A program made the translations under genes and the position numbers. A DNA stretch of 64,000 nucleotides from Acinetobacter sp. NIPH 2100 (GTDB lineage Bacteria; Pseudomonadota; Gammaproteobacteria; Pseudomonadales; Moraxellaceae): the NCBI RefSeq assembly GCF_000369805.1, contig NZ_KB850224.1, positions 1,473,924 through 1,537,923 on the forward strand, written 5' to 3'. Below are positions 1-8,293 of the stretch, one piece after another. Within the stretch, counting starts at the first letter, position 1. Each line of letters starts with the position of its first letter. Under the pieces are notes generated by a model. That model had not been told where the DNA came from, did not search any database, and saw nothing but the letters and a program-made list of their open reading frames with translations.

Positions 1-1
1 C

Positions 2-1918
2 ATTGCCATGGAAGCATTAAAGCATTCGATGCGCTGGGACGAAGAGCATTATGGTCGCCCTTATGATCTTGATAATTATATGATCGTTGCGGTGAGCCAG
101 TTCAATATGGGCGCAATGGAAAATAAAGGTTTAAATATCTTTAATACCTCATGTGTGCTTGCGGATGAAGAATATACAACTGATGCTGCAATTATGCGGG
201 TACAGTCGGTCATTGCACATGAATATTTTCATAACTGGACAGGTAATCGAATTACTTGTCGTGATTGGTTCCAATTGTGTTTAAAAGAAGGCTTAACTGT
301 TTTCCGTGATCAGTCTTTCTCTGAAGATTTACAATCAGCCGCCGTGCAACGTATTGATGATGTTGCTGTTTTAAAATCACATCAGTTCCCTGAAGATGCG
401 GGTCCTTTGTCACATCCGCCACGTCCAGACCATTTTGTTGAAATCAACAACTTCTATACCGCGACAGTGTATGAGAAGGGGGCTGAAATTAACCGCATGA
501 TGGCGACTTTACTGGGCAAAGAAAAATATCGTAAAGGCACAGATGAATACTTCCTGCGTCATGATGGGCAAGCAGTTACGGTTGAAGATTGGGTTGCTGC
601 ACTGAGTGCAGGCTCAGGTGTTGACCTTTCCAATTTCCTGACATGGTATAACCAACCGGGTACACCAAAGCTAGAAGCCAAAGGTGAATATGACGCCACT
701 GCACAGACTTATCGTTTGAGTTTTAAACAAAGCTTAAAAGCACATCCTAAATATCCAAATTTAAAGGCTGTGCCTATTCCAGTCGCTTTGGCGTTGTTCA
801 ATGCCAATACTGGTGAACAATACACCTTGCACAGCACAGATTTGTTTGTAAATGACGTTCAAGATGGTGTGTACTTATTCGATCAAGACGAGGCAACCAT
901 TGAATTTACAGGGATAACTGAACAACCTGTTGCTTCGTTATTGCGTAATTTCTCAGCGCCAGTCAATTTGGTATTCGATTATTCTGATGATGATCTTGCT
1001 TTCCTGATTCAACATGAAACCAATGGTTTTAACCAATGGCAAGCAACACAGACCTTGTTGGAACGTATCTTATTAGAAGATCATAAGGCTGATATTTATA
1101 TTCAGGCGATTAAAAATACCTTGCCAGAATTAGTGAATAAAGATCCATTATTGGCATCACGTTTATTTGATGTCCCAAGTGAAAATTATTTGGGCAGCCG
1201 TATTGATCAAGACTACGAACCTGAACTGGTCCGTGAAAAGCGTGAAGCCGTCCTGGATCGTTTGGCACGTGACTTGGGTGGATTCTGGAGAGAGACTTAT
1301 TTGGCTTTAGATCCAGATTTGCAGAAAGAATTTTCTTTAGCCATGGGTGTTCGTGCGCTCAAAAATATCATGTTGAATATGTTGGCACGACAAGGTGACG
1401 ATAGTGTATTTGATTTAGCCTATGCGCAATATCAACAAACAGGAAACATGTCTGAGCGTTTAGGCGCATTGCGTGTTTTGGTCTGGAATGATGCACCACA
1501 AGCCCAAGCAGCGTTAGCTGATTTCTATAACCGCTTTAAAGATGAAGCCTTGTCTTTAGATCAATGGTTTAGTATTCAAGCTTCAAATCCGTGTGCAAGC
1601 GCAGAAACGATTGAATATCTAACCAAACATGTGGATTATGATTTGGGTACGCCAAACCGTATTCGTGCAGTGAGTGGTGGCCTAGCGGCAAATCCAGTCA
1701 ATACATGGAGCTTTGGTGTTGCTCATTTTATTGATCTTGCTGCATATTTAGATGAAAAAAATCCAATTTTAGGTTCTCGCTTACTGCAAGTTCTGTCTCG
1801 TTGGTATACCTTGGCGGAACCGCAGCGTTCGCAAGTACAACAGGCACTCAAAGCATTACAACCGAAAGTAAAATCTAAAAATGTCGCGGAAACATTGAAC
1901 AGCTTATTAAGTATTTAA
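2..1918 (+). CDS. pepN: Aminopeptidase N (PepN), C-terminal part, cut by window edge
   Basis: M1-family zinc aminopeptidase that removes N-terminal residues from peptides in the cytoplasm. The reading frame is open to the window edge, so the true start lies outside; about 230 residues of the N-terminal domain are judged missing by comparison with the usual length of around 870. The exopeptidase motif GAMEN lies near residue 37 of the visible part, and the zinc motif HEYFH followed by NWTGNR and a downstream glutamate (LKEGLTVF) is intact. The C-terminal helical domain looks complete. A strong terminator follows. The PepN family call is firm because both motifs and the whole C-terminal layout match. 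Confidence 0.95.
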   Translation: MAMEALKHSMRWDEEHYGRPYDLDNYMIVAVSQFNMGAMENKGLNIFNTSCVLADEEYTTDAAIMRVQSVIAHEYFHNWTGNRITCRDWFQLCLKEGLTVFRDQSFSEDLQSAAVQRIDDVAVLKSHQFPEDAGPLSHPPRPDHFVEINNFYTATVYEKGAEINRMMATLLGKEKYRKGTDEYFLRHDGQAVTVEDWVAALSAGSGVDLSNFLTWYNQPGTPKLEAKGEYDATAQTYRLSFKQSLKAHPKYPNLKAVPIPVALALFNANTGEQYTLHSTDLFVNDVQDGVYLFDQDEATIEFTGITEQPVASLLRNFSAPVNLVFDYSDDDLAFLIQHETNGFNQWQATQTLLERILLEDHKADIYIQAIKNTLPELVNKDPLLASRLFDVPSENYLGSRIDQDYEPELVREKREAVLDRLARDLGGFWRETYLALDPDLQKEFSLAMGVRALKNIMLNMLARQGDDSVFDLAYAQYQQTGNMSERLGALRVLVWNDAPQAQAALADFYNRFKDEALSLDQWFSIQASNPCASAETIEYLTKHVDYDLGTPNRIRAVSGGLAANPVNTWSFGVAHFIDLAAYLDEKNPILGSRLLQVLSRWYTLAEPQRSQVQQALKALQPKVKSKNVAETLNSLLSI

Positions 1919-1937
1919 TAGGCCAGTTAAATGTATT

Positions 1938-1967
1938 AAAAAAGGATGCTGTCAGGCATCCTTTTTT
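1938..1967 (+). terminator. Rho-independent terminator after pepN
   Basis: Arms AAAAAAGGATGC and GCATCCTTTTTT enclose a 6-base loop, and the second arm ends in a T run. It lies 20 bases after the pepN stop and just before the promoter of the next gene. Confidence 0.9.
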
Positions 1968-1969
1968 AT

Positions 1970-1998
1970 TTGACAATTGCAATTGTCAGAAATAGTAT
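1970..1998 (+). promoter_or_regulatory. Promoter with overlapping perfect palindrome, upstream of the dienelactone hydrolase gene
   Basis: A TTGACA -35 box (1970-1975) is followed after 17 bases by TAGTAT (1993-1998). The 18-base perfect palindrome TGACAATTGCAATTGTCA (1971-1988) covers the -35 box and most of the spacer, which is where a dimeric repressor would block RNA polymerase. No regulator gene is adjacent, so the protein that would bind here is unknown. Confidence 0.6.
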
Positions 1999-2020
1999 GG
2001 AAATCATTCGAACGTAACGG

Positions 2021-2716
2021 ATGACTGCAATGGAAATAAAAACAATCACATTACCGACACGTCAAATCGAAGTTGAAGTGTATACACCTGCACAAACGAC
2101 GGAAAAGGCACCTGCGATATTATTGCTGCACGAGTTATTTGGCATTTTGGATGTCTATCGTGAAGACGCCCAAGACTTGGCTGATCGTGGCTATTTGGTT
2201 TACGTACCCAATTTATTTAGCGGTGGTGCAGTGAAATACTGTATTCGTGCAATGGTGAGTAAAGCAGGGCGAATCAATGCAGCTGACAGTGAGGTCAATC
2301 AAGAAATTCATGTTCTGCTGGATGCGCTCAAAGCAGATTCGAGATGTAATGGCCGTTTAGGTATGCTCGGACAATGCCTAACAGGTGGCTACGTCATACA
2401 AATGGCCAAACGTGATGACATGCTGGCACCTGTGGTATATCACCATTCTTTGGGGATTCAGGGGGCAGGTGTTCCAAACAAAGAATCCTTGGATGAGGTC
2501 CGAATACTACAGGGACATTGGTCGACGGTAGATCCATTTTGCCCAGCAACCAAGCGTAATAAATTGATTCAGCAGCTAGGTGAGCGTGTCGAAGCTTATA
2601 CCTATAATATGCCGCATGGTTTTCGTAGCGTGAGCCGTGGCATGCCAGAGGCCCAAGTCGTATGGCAACGTACAGTTGATTTTTTTGATCGAGAATTAAA
2701 ACAAAACACAATATAA
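2021..2716 (+). CDS. Dienelactone hydrolase family protein
   Basis: Alpha/beta hydrolase of 231 residues, the usual DLH size. The nucleophile elbow is GQCLTGG, so the nucleophile is a cysteine as in true dienelactone hydrolases. The likely acid is the Asp in STVDPF and the likely base the His in MPHGFRS, giving a complete Cys-Asp-His triad. An N-terminal strand and HELFGI motif form the expected oxyanion region. The substrate cannot be named from sequence, and no aromatic degradation genes are adjacent. An ATG three codons downstream is an alternative start. It is a single-gene unit with its own promoter and palindrome. Confidence 0.85.
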   Translation: MTAMEIKTITLPTRQIEVEVYTPAQTTEKAPAILLLHELFGILDVYREDAQDLADRGYLVYVPNLFSGGAVKYCIRAMVSKAGRINAADSEVNQEIHVLLDALKADSRCNGRLGMLGQCLTGGYVIQMAKRDDMLAPVVYHHSLGIQGAGVPNKESLDEVRILQGHWSTVDPFCPATKRNKLIQQLGERVEAYTYNMPHGFRSVSRGMPEAQVVWQRTVDFFDRELKQNTI

Positions 2717-2780
2717 ATCATTGCAACAACAGGTTATTATTTATCAATATTTTATAGAAATAAAAAAGTGAGGGGAAAAT

Positions 2781-3218
2781 ATGTCTCAACAATATGCATA
2801 CGCGGGTTTCTGGATACGAGTTGGCGCCGCGATTATTGATTCAATTATTGTAATCGTTGCCATGATTCCATTAACCATGATTTTTGGTGGTGGTAATACG
2901 ACAGTTGCTTCTGATGGTTTCTCATCATTCCAATTTATGTCTACGGCAGATTGGATATGGCAAATTCTCGCTGCCGTATTTTATATTTTCTGTTGGATTA
3001 AATTCGCAGGAACACCGGGTAAACGTTTATTGCGTTTAAAAGTGTTGGATGAAAAAACGGGTGAAAATGTAACTGTCGGGCAAGCCATTATTCGCTACAT
3101 TGGTTATATTCCAGCGACTTTAGTGTTTTTTATTGGTTTAATCTGGGTGGCTTTTGATTCTAAAAAGCAAGGGTGGCATGACAAAATGGCGAAAACAGTT
3201 GTAGTAAGAGAACTGTAA
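2781..3218 (+). CDS. RDD family membrane protein
   Basis: Small integral membrane protein of 145 residues. It opens with [18 protein letters not shown], the Arg-Asp pattern that gives the RDD family its name, and has hydrophobic segments around residues 15-35, 60-75 and 105-125. The [21 protein letters not shown] motif between the second and third segments is typical of the family. A good Shine-Dalgarno sequence (GAGGGG) precedes the ATG. RDD proteins have been linked to ion transport in some bacteria, but most, including this one, have no assigned function. Confidence 0.88.
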   Translation: MSQQYAYAGFWIRVGAAIIDSIIVIVAMIPLTMIFGGGNTTVASDGFSSFQFMSTADWIWQILAAVFYIFCWIKFAGTPGKRLLRLKVLDEKTGENVTVGQAIIRYIGYIPATLVFFIGLIWVAFDSKKQGWHDKMAKTVVVREL

Positions 3219-3277
3219 TTTAAATTTGTTTTAATGCTTTTGCTGAGCTTTGCAATAAAAATTTCATAAAATAGGAC

Positions 3278-3305
3278 TTGTGAATCAGTTTGCATGTCCT
3301 ATAAT
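3278..3305 (+). promoter_or_regulatory. Strong sigma70-type promoter of a leader region
   Basis: TTGTGA (3278-3283) and a consensus TATAAT (3300-3305) are separated by 16 bases. Transcription would start near 3311-3313, about 230 bases before the next large gene at 3541, leaving a long leader. Confidence 0.6.
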
Positions 3306-3310
3306 GCCGT

Positions 3311-3470
3311 TGAGTTTATTCACGGAGATCCTAAATGGGAAGTTGTTCGAGGTTCGGGTTTAATAATGGATTAAACCAAAGCGAATACTGAGCAAGTTAG
3401 CCTTTTAGGTCGGCTGTCTTGCAATGAGATAGCTTTGAGAAAAATCATTTTCACCCTTCTATAAAATTTT
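3311..3470 (+). ncRNA. Structured leader RNA or small RNA, unassigned
   Basis: The 322-base gap between the RDD gene and the next gene holds a strong promoter followed by two clear stems. The first pairs GGTTTAAT with ATTAAACC (3357-3377). The second pairs GCAAG with CTTGC and AGCC with GGCT (3392-3422), separated by a small internal loop. I compared it by memory with the yybP-ykoY, TPP, FMN, cobalamin, glycine and guanidine riboswitches and with 6S RNA and tmRNA; none fits. The 3' end is not defined; 3470 is nominal. Confidence 0.35.
3335..3391 (+). CDS. Possible 18-residue leader peptide
   Basis: A short reading frame encodes MGSCSRFGFNNGLNQSEY. The ATG is preceded at a 7-base distance by GGAG, a good ribosome binding site, and the frame lies about 25 bases after the predicted transcription start. 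One hairpin lies inside the frame (3357-3377) and another starts one base after its stop codon (3392-3422). This resembles a translated leader controlling a downstream gene. Composition alone could produce such a frame, so it remains a suggestion. Confidence 0.3.
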   Translation: MGSCSRFGFNNGLNQSEY

Positions 3471-3540
3471 GTTGTATTCACAAAATTTATTGTATTGACT
3501 GCAACCTGTTTAGTTTCTCACCTAAAATGGGGAGAAGCCT

Positions 3541-4236
3541 ATGTTTTTTCACGCTTCCATTCAATGGTTTGCTGTTCTCAACGTATTTATATTGTGTGGA
3601 TTGTTGTTCACACAAAAGAGTAAGGCTGGTCCACTCATCAATTCTGATGATGTGTCTATTACTACAGCACAGCATTGTCAGTTAGAAAGTACCTATCGTT
3701 ATAACAAAGATCGAACTTGGTCCTATCAAGTTGTACCTGCCTGTAACCTCACTCAAAATTTAGAGGTTTCATTGGGTTATCATTCAAGTAAAGACATCGA
3801 TCAGATTCATGGTTTTTCAGCGCAAGCCAAGTCCATTTTAAAGCCGATGGACAATGATTGGGGTGTTGCCAGTAGCTTGCTGCTGTCACGTGACGATGTT
3901 TTACATCACGGTGGCAATTTGGACTGGTTTTTTAATGTCCCTGTGAGTTTTCAACTTTTAAATCAACGTTTAGCTTTGGACACGAATCTAGGCTATCAGC
4001 ATGCCAATGAACGCTTGCTACGCTGGGGTGTTGCCTCAACCTATAATGTGTCAGAGCGCGTTGGCTTAACACTTGAAACCTATAATCAAGACCGCCAAGC
4101 ACCATTCTTCCAAACAGCGGTGCAGTATAGTCTTATCTCGAATATCCTCACATTAGAAGCATCCTTTGGTGACCGATTACATCGCTTAAAACAGCATTGG
4201 TTTGGGCTGGGTATAAGTTATACGCCATCATCATAA
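3541..4236 (+). CDS. Uncharacterised exported protein, probably an outer-membrane beta-barrel
   Basis: 231 residues. The N-terminus has a hydrophobic segment (about residues 8-25, ending near KSKAG) that looks like a signal peptide. The rest is made of short alternating strands rich in aromatic and polar residues (for example LEVSLGYHSS, LGYQHANERLLRWGVASTYNVS) and ends in FGLGISYTPSS, a pattern common in small barrels. Two cysteines in ITTAQHCQLESTYRYN and VPACNLT could form a disulfide. A GGGGAG ribosome binding site lies 7 bases before the ATG. It sits 56 bases upstream of mgtC and may be co-transcribed with it. Function is not recognised. Confidence 0.6.
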   Translation: MFFHASIQWFAVLNVFILCGLLFTQKSKAGPLINSDDVSITTAQHCQLESTYRYNKDRTWSYQVVPACNLTQNLEVSLGYHSSKDIDQIHGFSAQAKSILKPMDNDWGVASSLLLSRDDVLHHGGNLDWFFNVPVSFQLLNQRLALDTNLGYQHANERLLRWGVASTYNVSERVGLTLETYNQDRQAPFFQTAVQYSLISNILTLEASFGDRLHRLKQHWFGLGISYTPSS

Positions 4237-4292
4237 TTGCCTTAAATTCAGTTTAGCCCTCATTAAAATCATTGATAATAAATAGGTGTAAG

Positions 4293-5012
4293 ATGCAATT
4301 AAAATTTTTACAAAATATTGATTTATCGAATATCGCAGATACCTTGATCAGCCTGTCTGCCGCGTTCATTTTAGGTGCATTGATCGGACTGGAACGCCAG
4401 TATCGACAACGTACAGCAGGATTGAGAACCAATGTTCTTGTTGCTGTTGGTGCTGCCATCTTTGTTGATATTGCAACCAATTTAACTGGTGCAGAAGGGG
4501 CAGTTCGTGTGATTGCCTATGTGGTATCAGGCATTGGCTTCTTGGGTGCAGGTGTCATTATGCGTCAAGAAGGCAATATCCATGGTTTAAATACGGCTGC
4601 GACACTGTGGTGTTCGGCAGCGGTTGGAGCTTCTGCAGGTTCGGACTTGATCATTGAAGCGGTATTGGCTACTGGTTTTATTTTAGCGGCAAATACGTTA
4701 TTAAGACCGATTGTCCATGTGATTGACCGTCGCCCAATTGATGATGACACCGAAGTCTTACATGTCATCTATATTATTTGCGATCGCAGTCAGAGTAAGG
4801 TGGTGATGGATGAGTTGAATCTAACATTGAAACATCATAATTATCCGGCCAAAGATATTGATGTCACGCCATTTGGTGAAAAAGAAGTTGAAATTGAAGT
4901 GACTTTGATCGCTACCTCGATTGAAGCCGAAGAAGCACAGCATATTATTAATCACCTCAATGCCATGCCACAAATTAGACAGGCATTTTGGGATAAGAAT
5001 GCAATCAATTAG
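4293..5012 (+). CDS. MgtC/SapB family membrane protein
   Basis: 239 residues. The N-terminal half holds about four to five membrane segments and the family signature LGALIGLERQYRQRTAGLRTN, followed by GIGFLGAGVIM and GLNTAATLW, all characteristic of MgtC/SapB. The C-terminal 90 residues form a soluble ACT-like domain with alternating strands, as in Salmonella MgtC. MgtC proteins affect growth in low magnesium and survival in hosts, and act on the ATP synthase in Salmonella; the role here is inferred only from family. The ATG at 4293 has an AGG-containing site upstream and fits the family start better than an in-frame TTG seven codons earlier. Confidence 0.9.
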   Translation: MQLKFLQNIDLSNIADTLISLSAAFILGALIGLERQYRQRTAGLRTNVLVAVGAAIFVDIATNLTGAEGAVRVIAYVVSGIGFLGAGVIMRQEGNIHGLNTAATLWCSAAVGASAGSDLIIEAVLATGFILAANTLLRPIVHVIDRRPIDDDTEVLHVIYIICDRSQSKVVMDELNLTLKHHNYPAKDIDVTPFGEKEVEIEVTLIATSIEAEEAQHIINHLNAMPQIRQAFWDKNAIN

Positions 5013-5126
5013 CCGTATTCTGCCTATTCTAAAGCATTGAATTGGGATGCATTATCCCATAAATGATATATAAGACTTTTATTGTTTCACATAAAATGAA
5101 ACCAGCTTGAAAACAATGAGAACAGT

Positions 5127-6959
5127 ATGAGTTCAGAAGCACATTCAATTAGTTTAATTGCGCCAGTGGTCTTGTTGGCCGCTGCTGTTATTGCCGTCCC
5201 TATTTTTAAACGTATCGGGTTGGGTTCAGTCTTAGGTTATCTCATCGCAGGATTGATTATTGGCCCCTTTGGTTTTGCCTTTTTCCACGATTCGGCCTCG
5301 ATTCTGCATATCGCAGAACTGGGGATCGTGATGTATTTATTTGTGATTGGTCTGGAAATGCAGCCTTCACATTTATGGAGTTTAAGGCGTGAAATCTTTG
5401 GCTTGGGTACTTTGCAGATTATTGCCTGTGCCTTGGCATTGACGGGTGTTGGGATTTTATTTGGTTTTACTTGGCAGGTTGCATTCATTGGCGCGGCAGG
5501 CTTTGTCTTGACCTCAACTGCTATTGTGATGCAGCTCTTAGGGGATCGAGGAGATATTGCCCAACCACAAGGCCAAAAGATTGTCGCAATTTTATTATTT
5601 GAAGATTTATTGATTGTCCCTTTACTGGCCATCGTTGCCTTTATGGCACCCAATCACGTGGTTGAGACCACCTCAACCCGTTTAGAAAGTATCGGCATTG
5701 GCTTAATTGCGATTGCAGGTTTAATTGCTGCAGGGTACTGGTTGTTAAATCCACTGTTTAGATTGCTGGCTGCCGCAAAAGCACGAGAAGTGATGACGGC
5801 AGCAGCATTGCTTGTCGTTTTAGGCGCAGCCTTGCTGATGCAAGTTAGTGGACTTTCAATGGCGATGGGTGCTTTCCTCGCAGGAGTATTGTTATCCGAG
5901 TCAACCTTTAGACATCAAATTGAAGCAGATATCGAACCCTTCCGTGGTTTGTTATTGGGGCTTTTCTTCCTCGGTGTCGGAATGTCACTGGACTTATCTG
6001 TCGTTGCACAGAATTGGCAGCTGATTGTCAGTGGTGTTTTAGCCATGATGTTTGCCAAGGCCTTGATGATTTATATCGTGGCACGTGTCACCAAGAGTCC
6101 ACATACTGAAGCTTTAGATCGAGCATTATTGATGGCACAGGGTGGTGAGTTTGCCTTTGTTCTGTTTGCGGCTGCTGTTAGTGCCCAAGTGATTGATAAT
6201 TCGGTGAAGTCTAATCTCACTGCAATTGTGGTCTTGTCGATGGTCTTGACCCCAATTTTAGGCATTATCTTTAAGCGTTTCACTGAAACCAAAGATGAGA
6301 TTAATTTGGATAATGTAAATATCGCCGAAGGCTTAAGTGGCAGTGTTCTGATGATTGGCTTTGGTCGTTTTGGACAGGTTACCAGTCAATTGCTTTTAGC
6401 AAGAGGTGTCGATGTTACGATTATCGATAATGACATCGACATGATTCAAAATGCCGAGAAATTTGGCTTTAAAATTTATTATGGCGATGGCTGTCGTTTA
6501 GATATTTTACATGCTTCAGGTGCATCTTCAGCTCAAGCCATCGTGGTCTGTGTGGACAGTAAAGACACCACCAATCGAATTGTCGAGTTGGTTACACATG
6601 AGTTTCCGTTGGCAAAACTGCTGGTTCGTTCTTATGACCGTGAACATTCACTCTATTTAGTCAAACAGAAAGTGGATTATATGATCCGTGAAACCTTTGA
6701 ATCGGCGATTAAGTTCGGCGGAGTGATTTTACAAGAGCTTGGTGTTGATGAAGATGAAGTGCAACGCATTAGTGACGAAATTCGTGATCGCGATGATGAG
6801 CGTTTTGAAACAGAGATCGCTGCCGATGATGTTTATGCAGGTGTAGGCTTACAATATACGCATTCACATCCACGTCCAACAGCACCATTGATCCGTCCTA
6901 AAAAAGCAGGACGTATTTTAAATGATGAAGAAGCGCAGAAGGATTTGGAGGAAAAGTAG
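5127..6959 (+). CDS. CPA2-family cation:proton antiporter with RCK domain (KefB/KefC type)
   Basis: 610 residues. Residues 1-385 form a Na+/H+ exchanger fold with about 12 membrane helices; signature stretches include GYLIAGLIIGPFG, FVIGLEMQPSHLW and LFEDLLIVPLLA. From about residue 405 a TrkA-N/RCK domain follows, with nucleotide motif GFGRFGQ and a downstream acidic residue (IDNDID). The C-terminal tail is charged. Kef proteins export potassium in exchange for protons and are gated by glutathione adducts in E. coli. No KefF or KefG-type ancillary oxidoreductase lies next to it, so glutathione gating is not established here. Confidence 0.9.
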   Translation: MSSEAHSISLIAPVVLLAAAVIAVPIFKRIGLGSVLGYLIAGLIIGPFGFAFFHDSASILHIAELGIVMYLFVIGLEMQPSHLWSLRREIFGLGTLQIIACALALTGVGILFGFTWQVAFIGAAGFVLTSTAIVMQLLGDRGDIAQPQGQKIVAILLFEDLLIVPLLAIVAFMAPNHVVETTSTRLESIGIGLIAIAGLIAAGYWLLNPLFRLLAAAKAREVMTAAALLVVLGAALLMQVSGLSMAMGAFLAGVLLSESTFRHQIEADIEPFRGLLLGLFFLGVGMSLDLSVVAQNWQLIVSGVLAMMFAKALMIYIVARVTKSPHTEALDRALLMAQGGEFAFVLFAAAVSAQVIDNSVKSNLTAIVVLSMVLTPILGIIFKRFTETKDEINLDNVNIAEGLSGSVLMIGFGRFGQVTSQLLLARGVDVTIIDNDIDMIQNAEKFGFKIYYGDGCRLDILHASGASSAQAIVVCVDSKDTTNRIVELVTHEFPLAKLLVRSYDREHSLYLVKQKVDYMIRETFESAIKFGGVILQELGVDEDEVQRISDEIRDRDDERFETEIAADDVYAGVGLQYTHSHPRPTAPLIRPKKAGRILNDEEAQKDLEEK

Positions 6960-6989
6960 CATTTAAACGATGCTCCTCTCATCTTCTTG

Positions 6990-7018
6990 AATAAGCCTTA
7001 GTTCAACTAAGGCTTATT
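6990..7018. terminator. Bidirectional terminator between the antiporter and benE-like genes
   Basis: Perfect inverted repeat with 14-base arms AATAAGCCTTAGTT and AACTAAGGCTTATT around a single C. A T run follows on plus. The stop codon of the minus-strand gene lies within the stem. Confidence 0.85.
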
Positions 7019-8185
7019 TTTTGCTTTAAATCTAAATAAGATCAGCACAAAGATACCTAATAATAAGCCCCAAAATGCCGAACCAATTCCCCAAAACTGA
7101 ATACCAGAAGCACTGCATAAAAAGGTAAGCAGTGTGGCTTCACGTTCTTCAACATTTGAAAAAGCAACTGCAATGTTATGGCTAATTGTCGCGAATAAGG
7201 CAATTCCAGCCAGAGCGACAATAAAGATTTGCGGAAATGACATCAACAGGCTAACCAAGGTTGCTGCAAAAAGCCCCATGAGAATATAAAACAATCCACA
7301 GCTGATGCCTGCAATATAACGTTTGCTTGGGTCTGGATGCACTTGATCATCCAAGCTGACTGCGGCACTAATTGCTGCCAAGTTGTTTGAAAAACAGCCG
7401 AAAGGAGCAAATACTGCGTGTGCAATACCAGTCCAACCGACCAATTGATTGACATGTGGGTGGTAGCCATAGCTTTTGATCATGGCAATACCTGGAAGGT
7501 TCTGTGACGTCATGTTGATGACGAACAGGGGCAATGCCAGACCAAGTAAAGCAGACCATGAAAATGAGGGTTGCATCCAGATCGGTTGAGTCAGTGACCA
7601 TGTGATTGCTTGTAGTTTAAAGTCAATAAACAATGGGCAAATTGCAGCACCTAAAATCACGGTCAGCACAATGCTATAACGTGGAAATAAGCGTTTTGAA
7701 ACCAGATAAATCACCAGCATGCTCAGTACAAAACCAAGATGGCTTTCTAAGCTGCTGAAAATTTGGATGCCAAACTTTAACAGGATTCCTGCCAGCATGG
7801 CACAAGTTAAACTCTGAGGAATATGGGCCAAAAGTTTTTGGAAGATACCTGAGAAGCCAACAATCGCAATGGCAATACCGCAGATGAGGAAGGCACCTAT
7901 CGCCTCATAGAGATCATAATGTCCAGTAGAGGCAATGATTAAAGCAATCCCTGGCGTTGACCAGGCGGTGGCCACGGGATATTTATACTTCCAAGAGAGA
8001 AGTAGGCCTGATAATCCAATTGCAAGACCCAAGGCCCAAAACCAAGAGCTGATTTGAGCGGTGTTGGCACCTAAAGACTGAGCACCTTGGATCACCAAGA
8101 TTGCAGAAACACTAATACCAATCAGAAAGGTAATAAAACCAGCGAAAACAGCAGGGATTGAAAAATCTTGGATAAGACGTTGCAT
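7007..8185 (-). CDS. Benzoate/H+ symporter BenE family transporter
   Basis: 392 residues with about 12 predicted membrane helices. The opening SIPAVFAGFITFLIGISVSAILVIQGAQ, the central STPGIALI motif and the later SFSWSALLGLALPLFVINMTSQNLPGI region match the BenE family. BenE of A. baylyi imports benzoate, but there are no ben or cat catabolic genes in this window, so the substrate may be another compound. It is the last gene of a minus-strand series and ends at a shared terminator. Confidence 0.88.
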   Translation of the reverse strand: MQRLIQDFSIPAVFAGFITFLIGISVSAILVIQGAQSLGANTAQISSWFWALGLAIGLSGLLLSWKYKYPVATAWSTPGIALIIASTGHYDLYEAIGAFLICGIAIAIVGFSGIFQKLLAHIPQSLTCAMLAGILLKFGIQIFSSLESHLGFVLSMLVIYLVSKRLFPRYSIVLTVILGAAICPLFIDFKLQAITWSLTQPIWMQPSFSWSALLGLALPLFVINMTSQNLPGIAMIKSYGYHPHVNQLVGWTGIAHAVFAPFGCFSNNLAAISAAVSLDDQVHPDPSKRYIAGISCGLFYILMGLFAATLVSLLMSFPQIFIVALAGIALFATISHNIAVAFSNVEEREATLLTFLCSASGIQFWGIGSAFWGLLLGIFVLILFRFKAKNKP

Positions 8186-8293
8186 CTATGCATCTATACT
8201 TGTTTAAAATTTGTTGAAAAGTATATCGTTAATAAGCACTAAATCGTAGTTCTAAGATGATTGAATAAATTGATCATTTGATCAAAGTTCTGA

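Noticed and set aside
2..1918. Truncated or broken pepN
   Set aside because: The missing N-terminus is due to the window edge; the visible frame is intact with both active-site motifs.
3311..3470. Match of the leader to yybP-ykoY, TPP, FMN, cobalamin, glycine or guanidine riboswitches, or to 6S RNA or tmRNA
   Set aside because: The conserved core sequences of these families were looked for and not found; only a leader with hairpins is supported.
4272..4292. MgtC start at the TTG at 4272
   Set aside because: The ATG at 4293 has an AGG-containing site upstream and gives the family N-terminus; the TTG lacks a ribosome site.
7007..8185. Benzoate degradation cluster around the BenE-type gene
   Set aside because: The neighbours are an antiporter and an amino-acid exporter; no ben or cat genes lie in the window.
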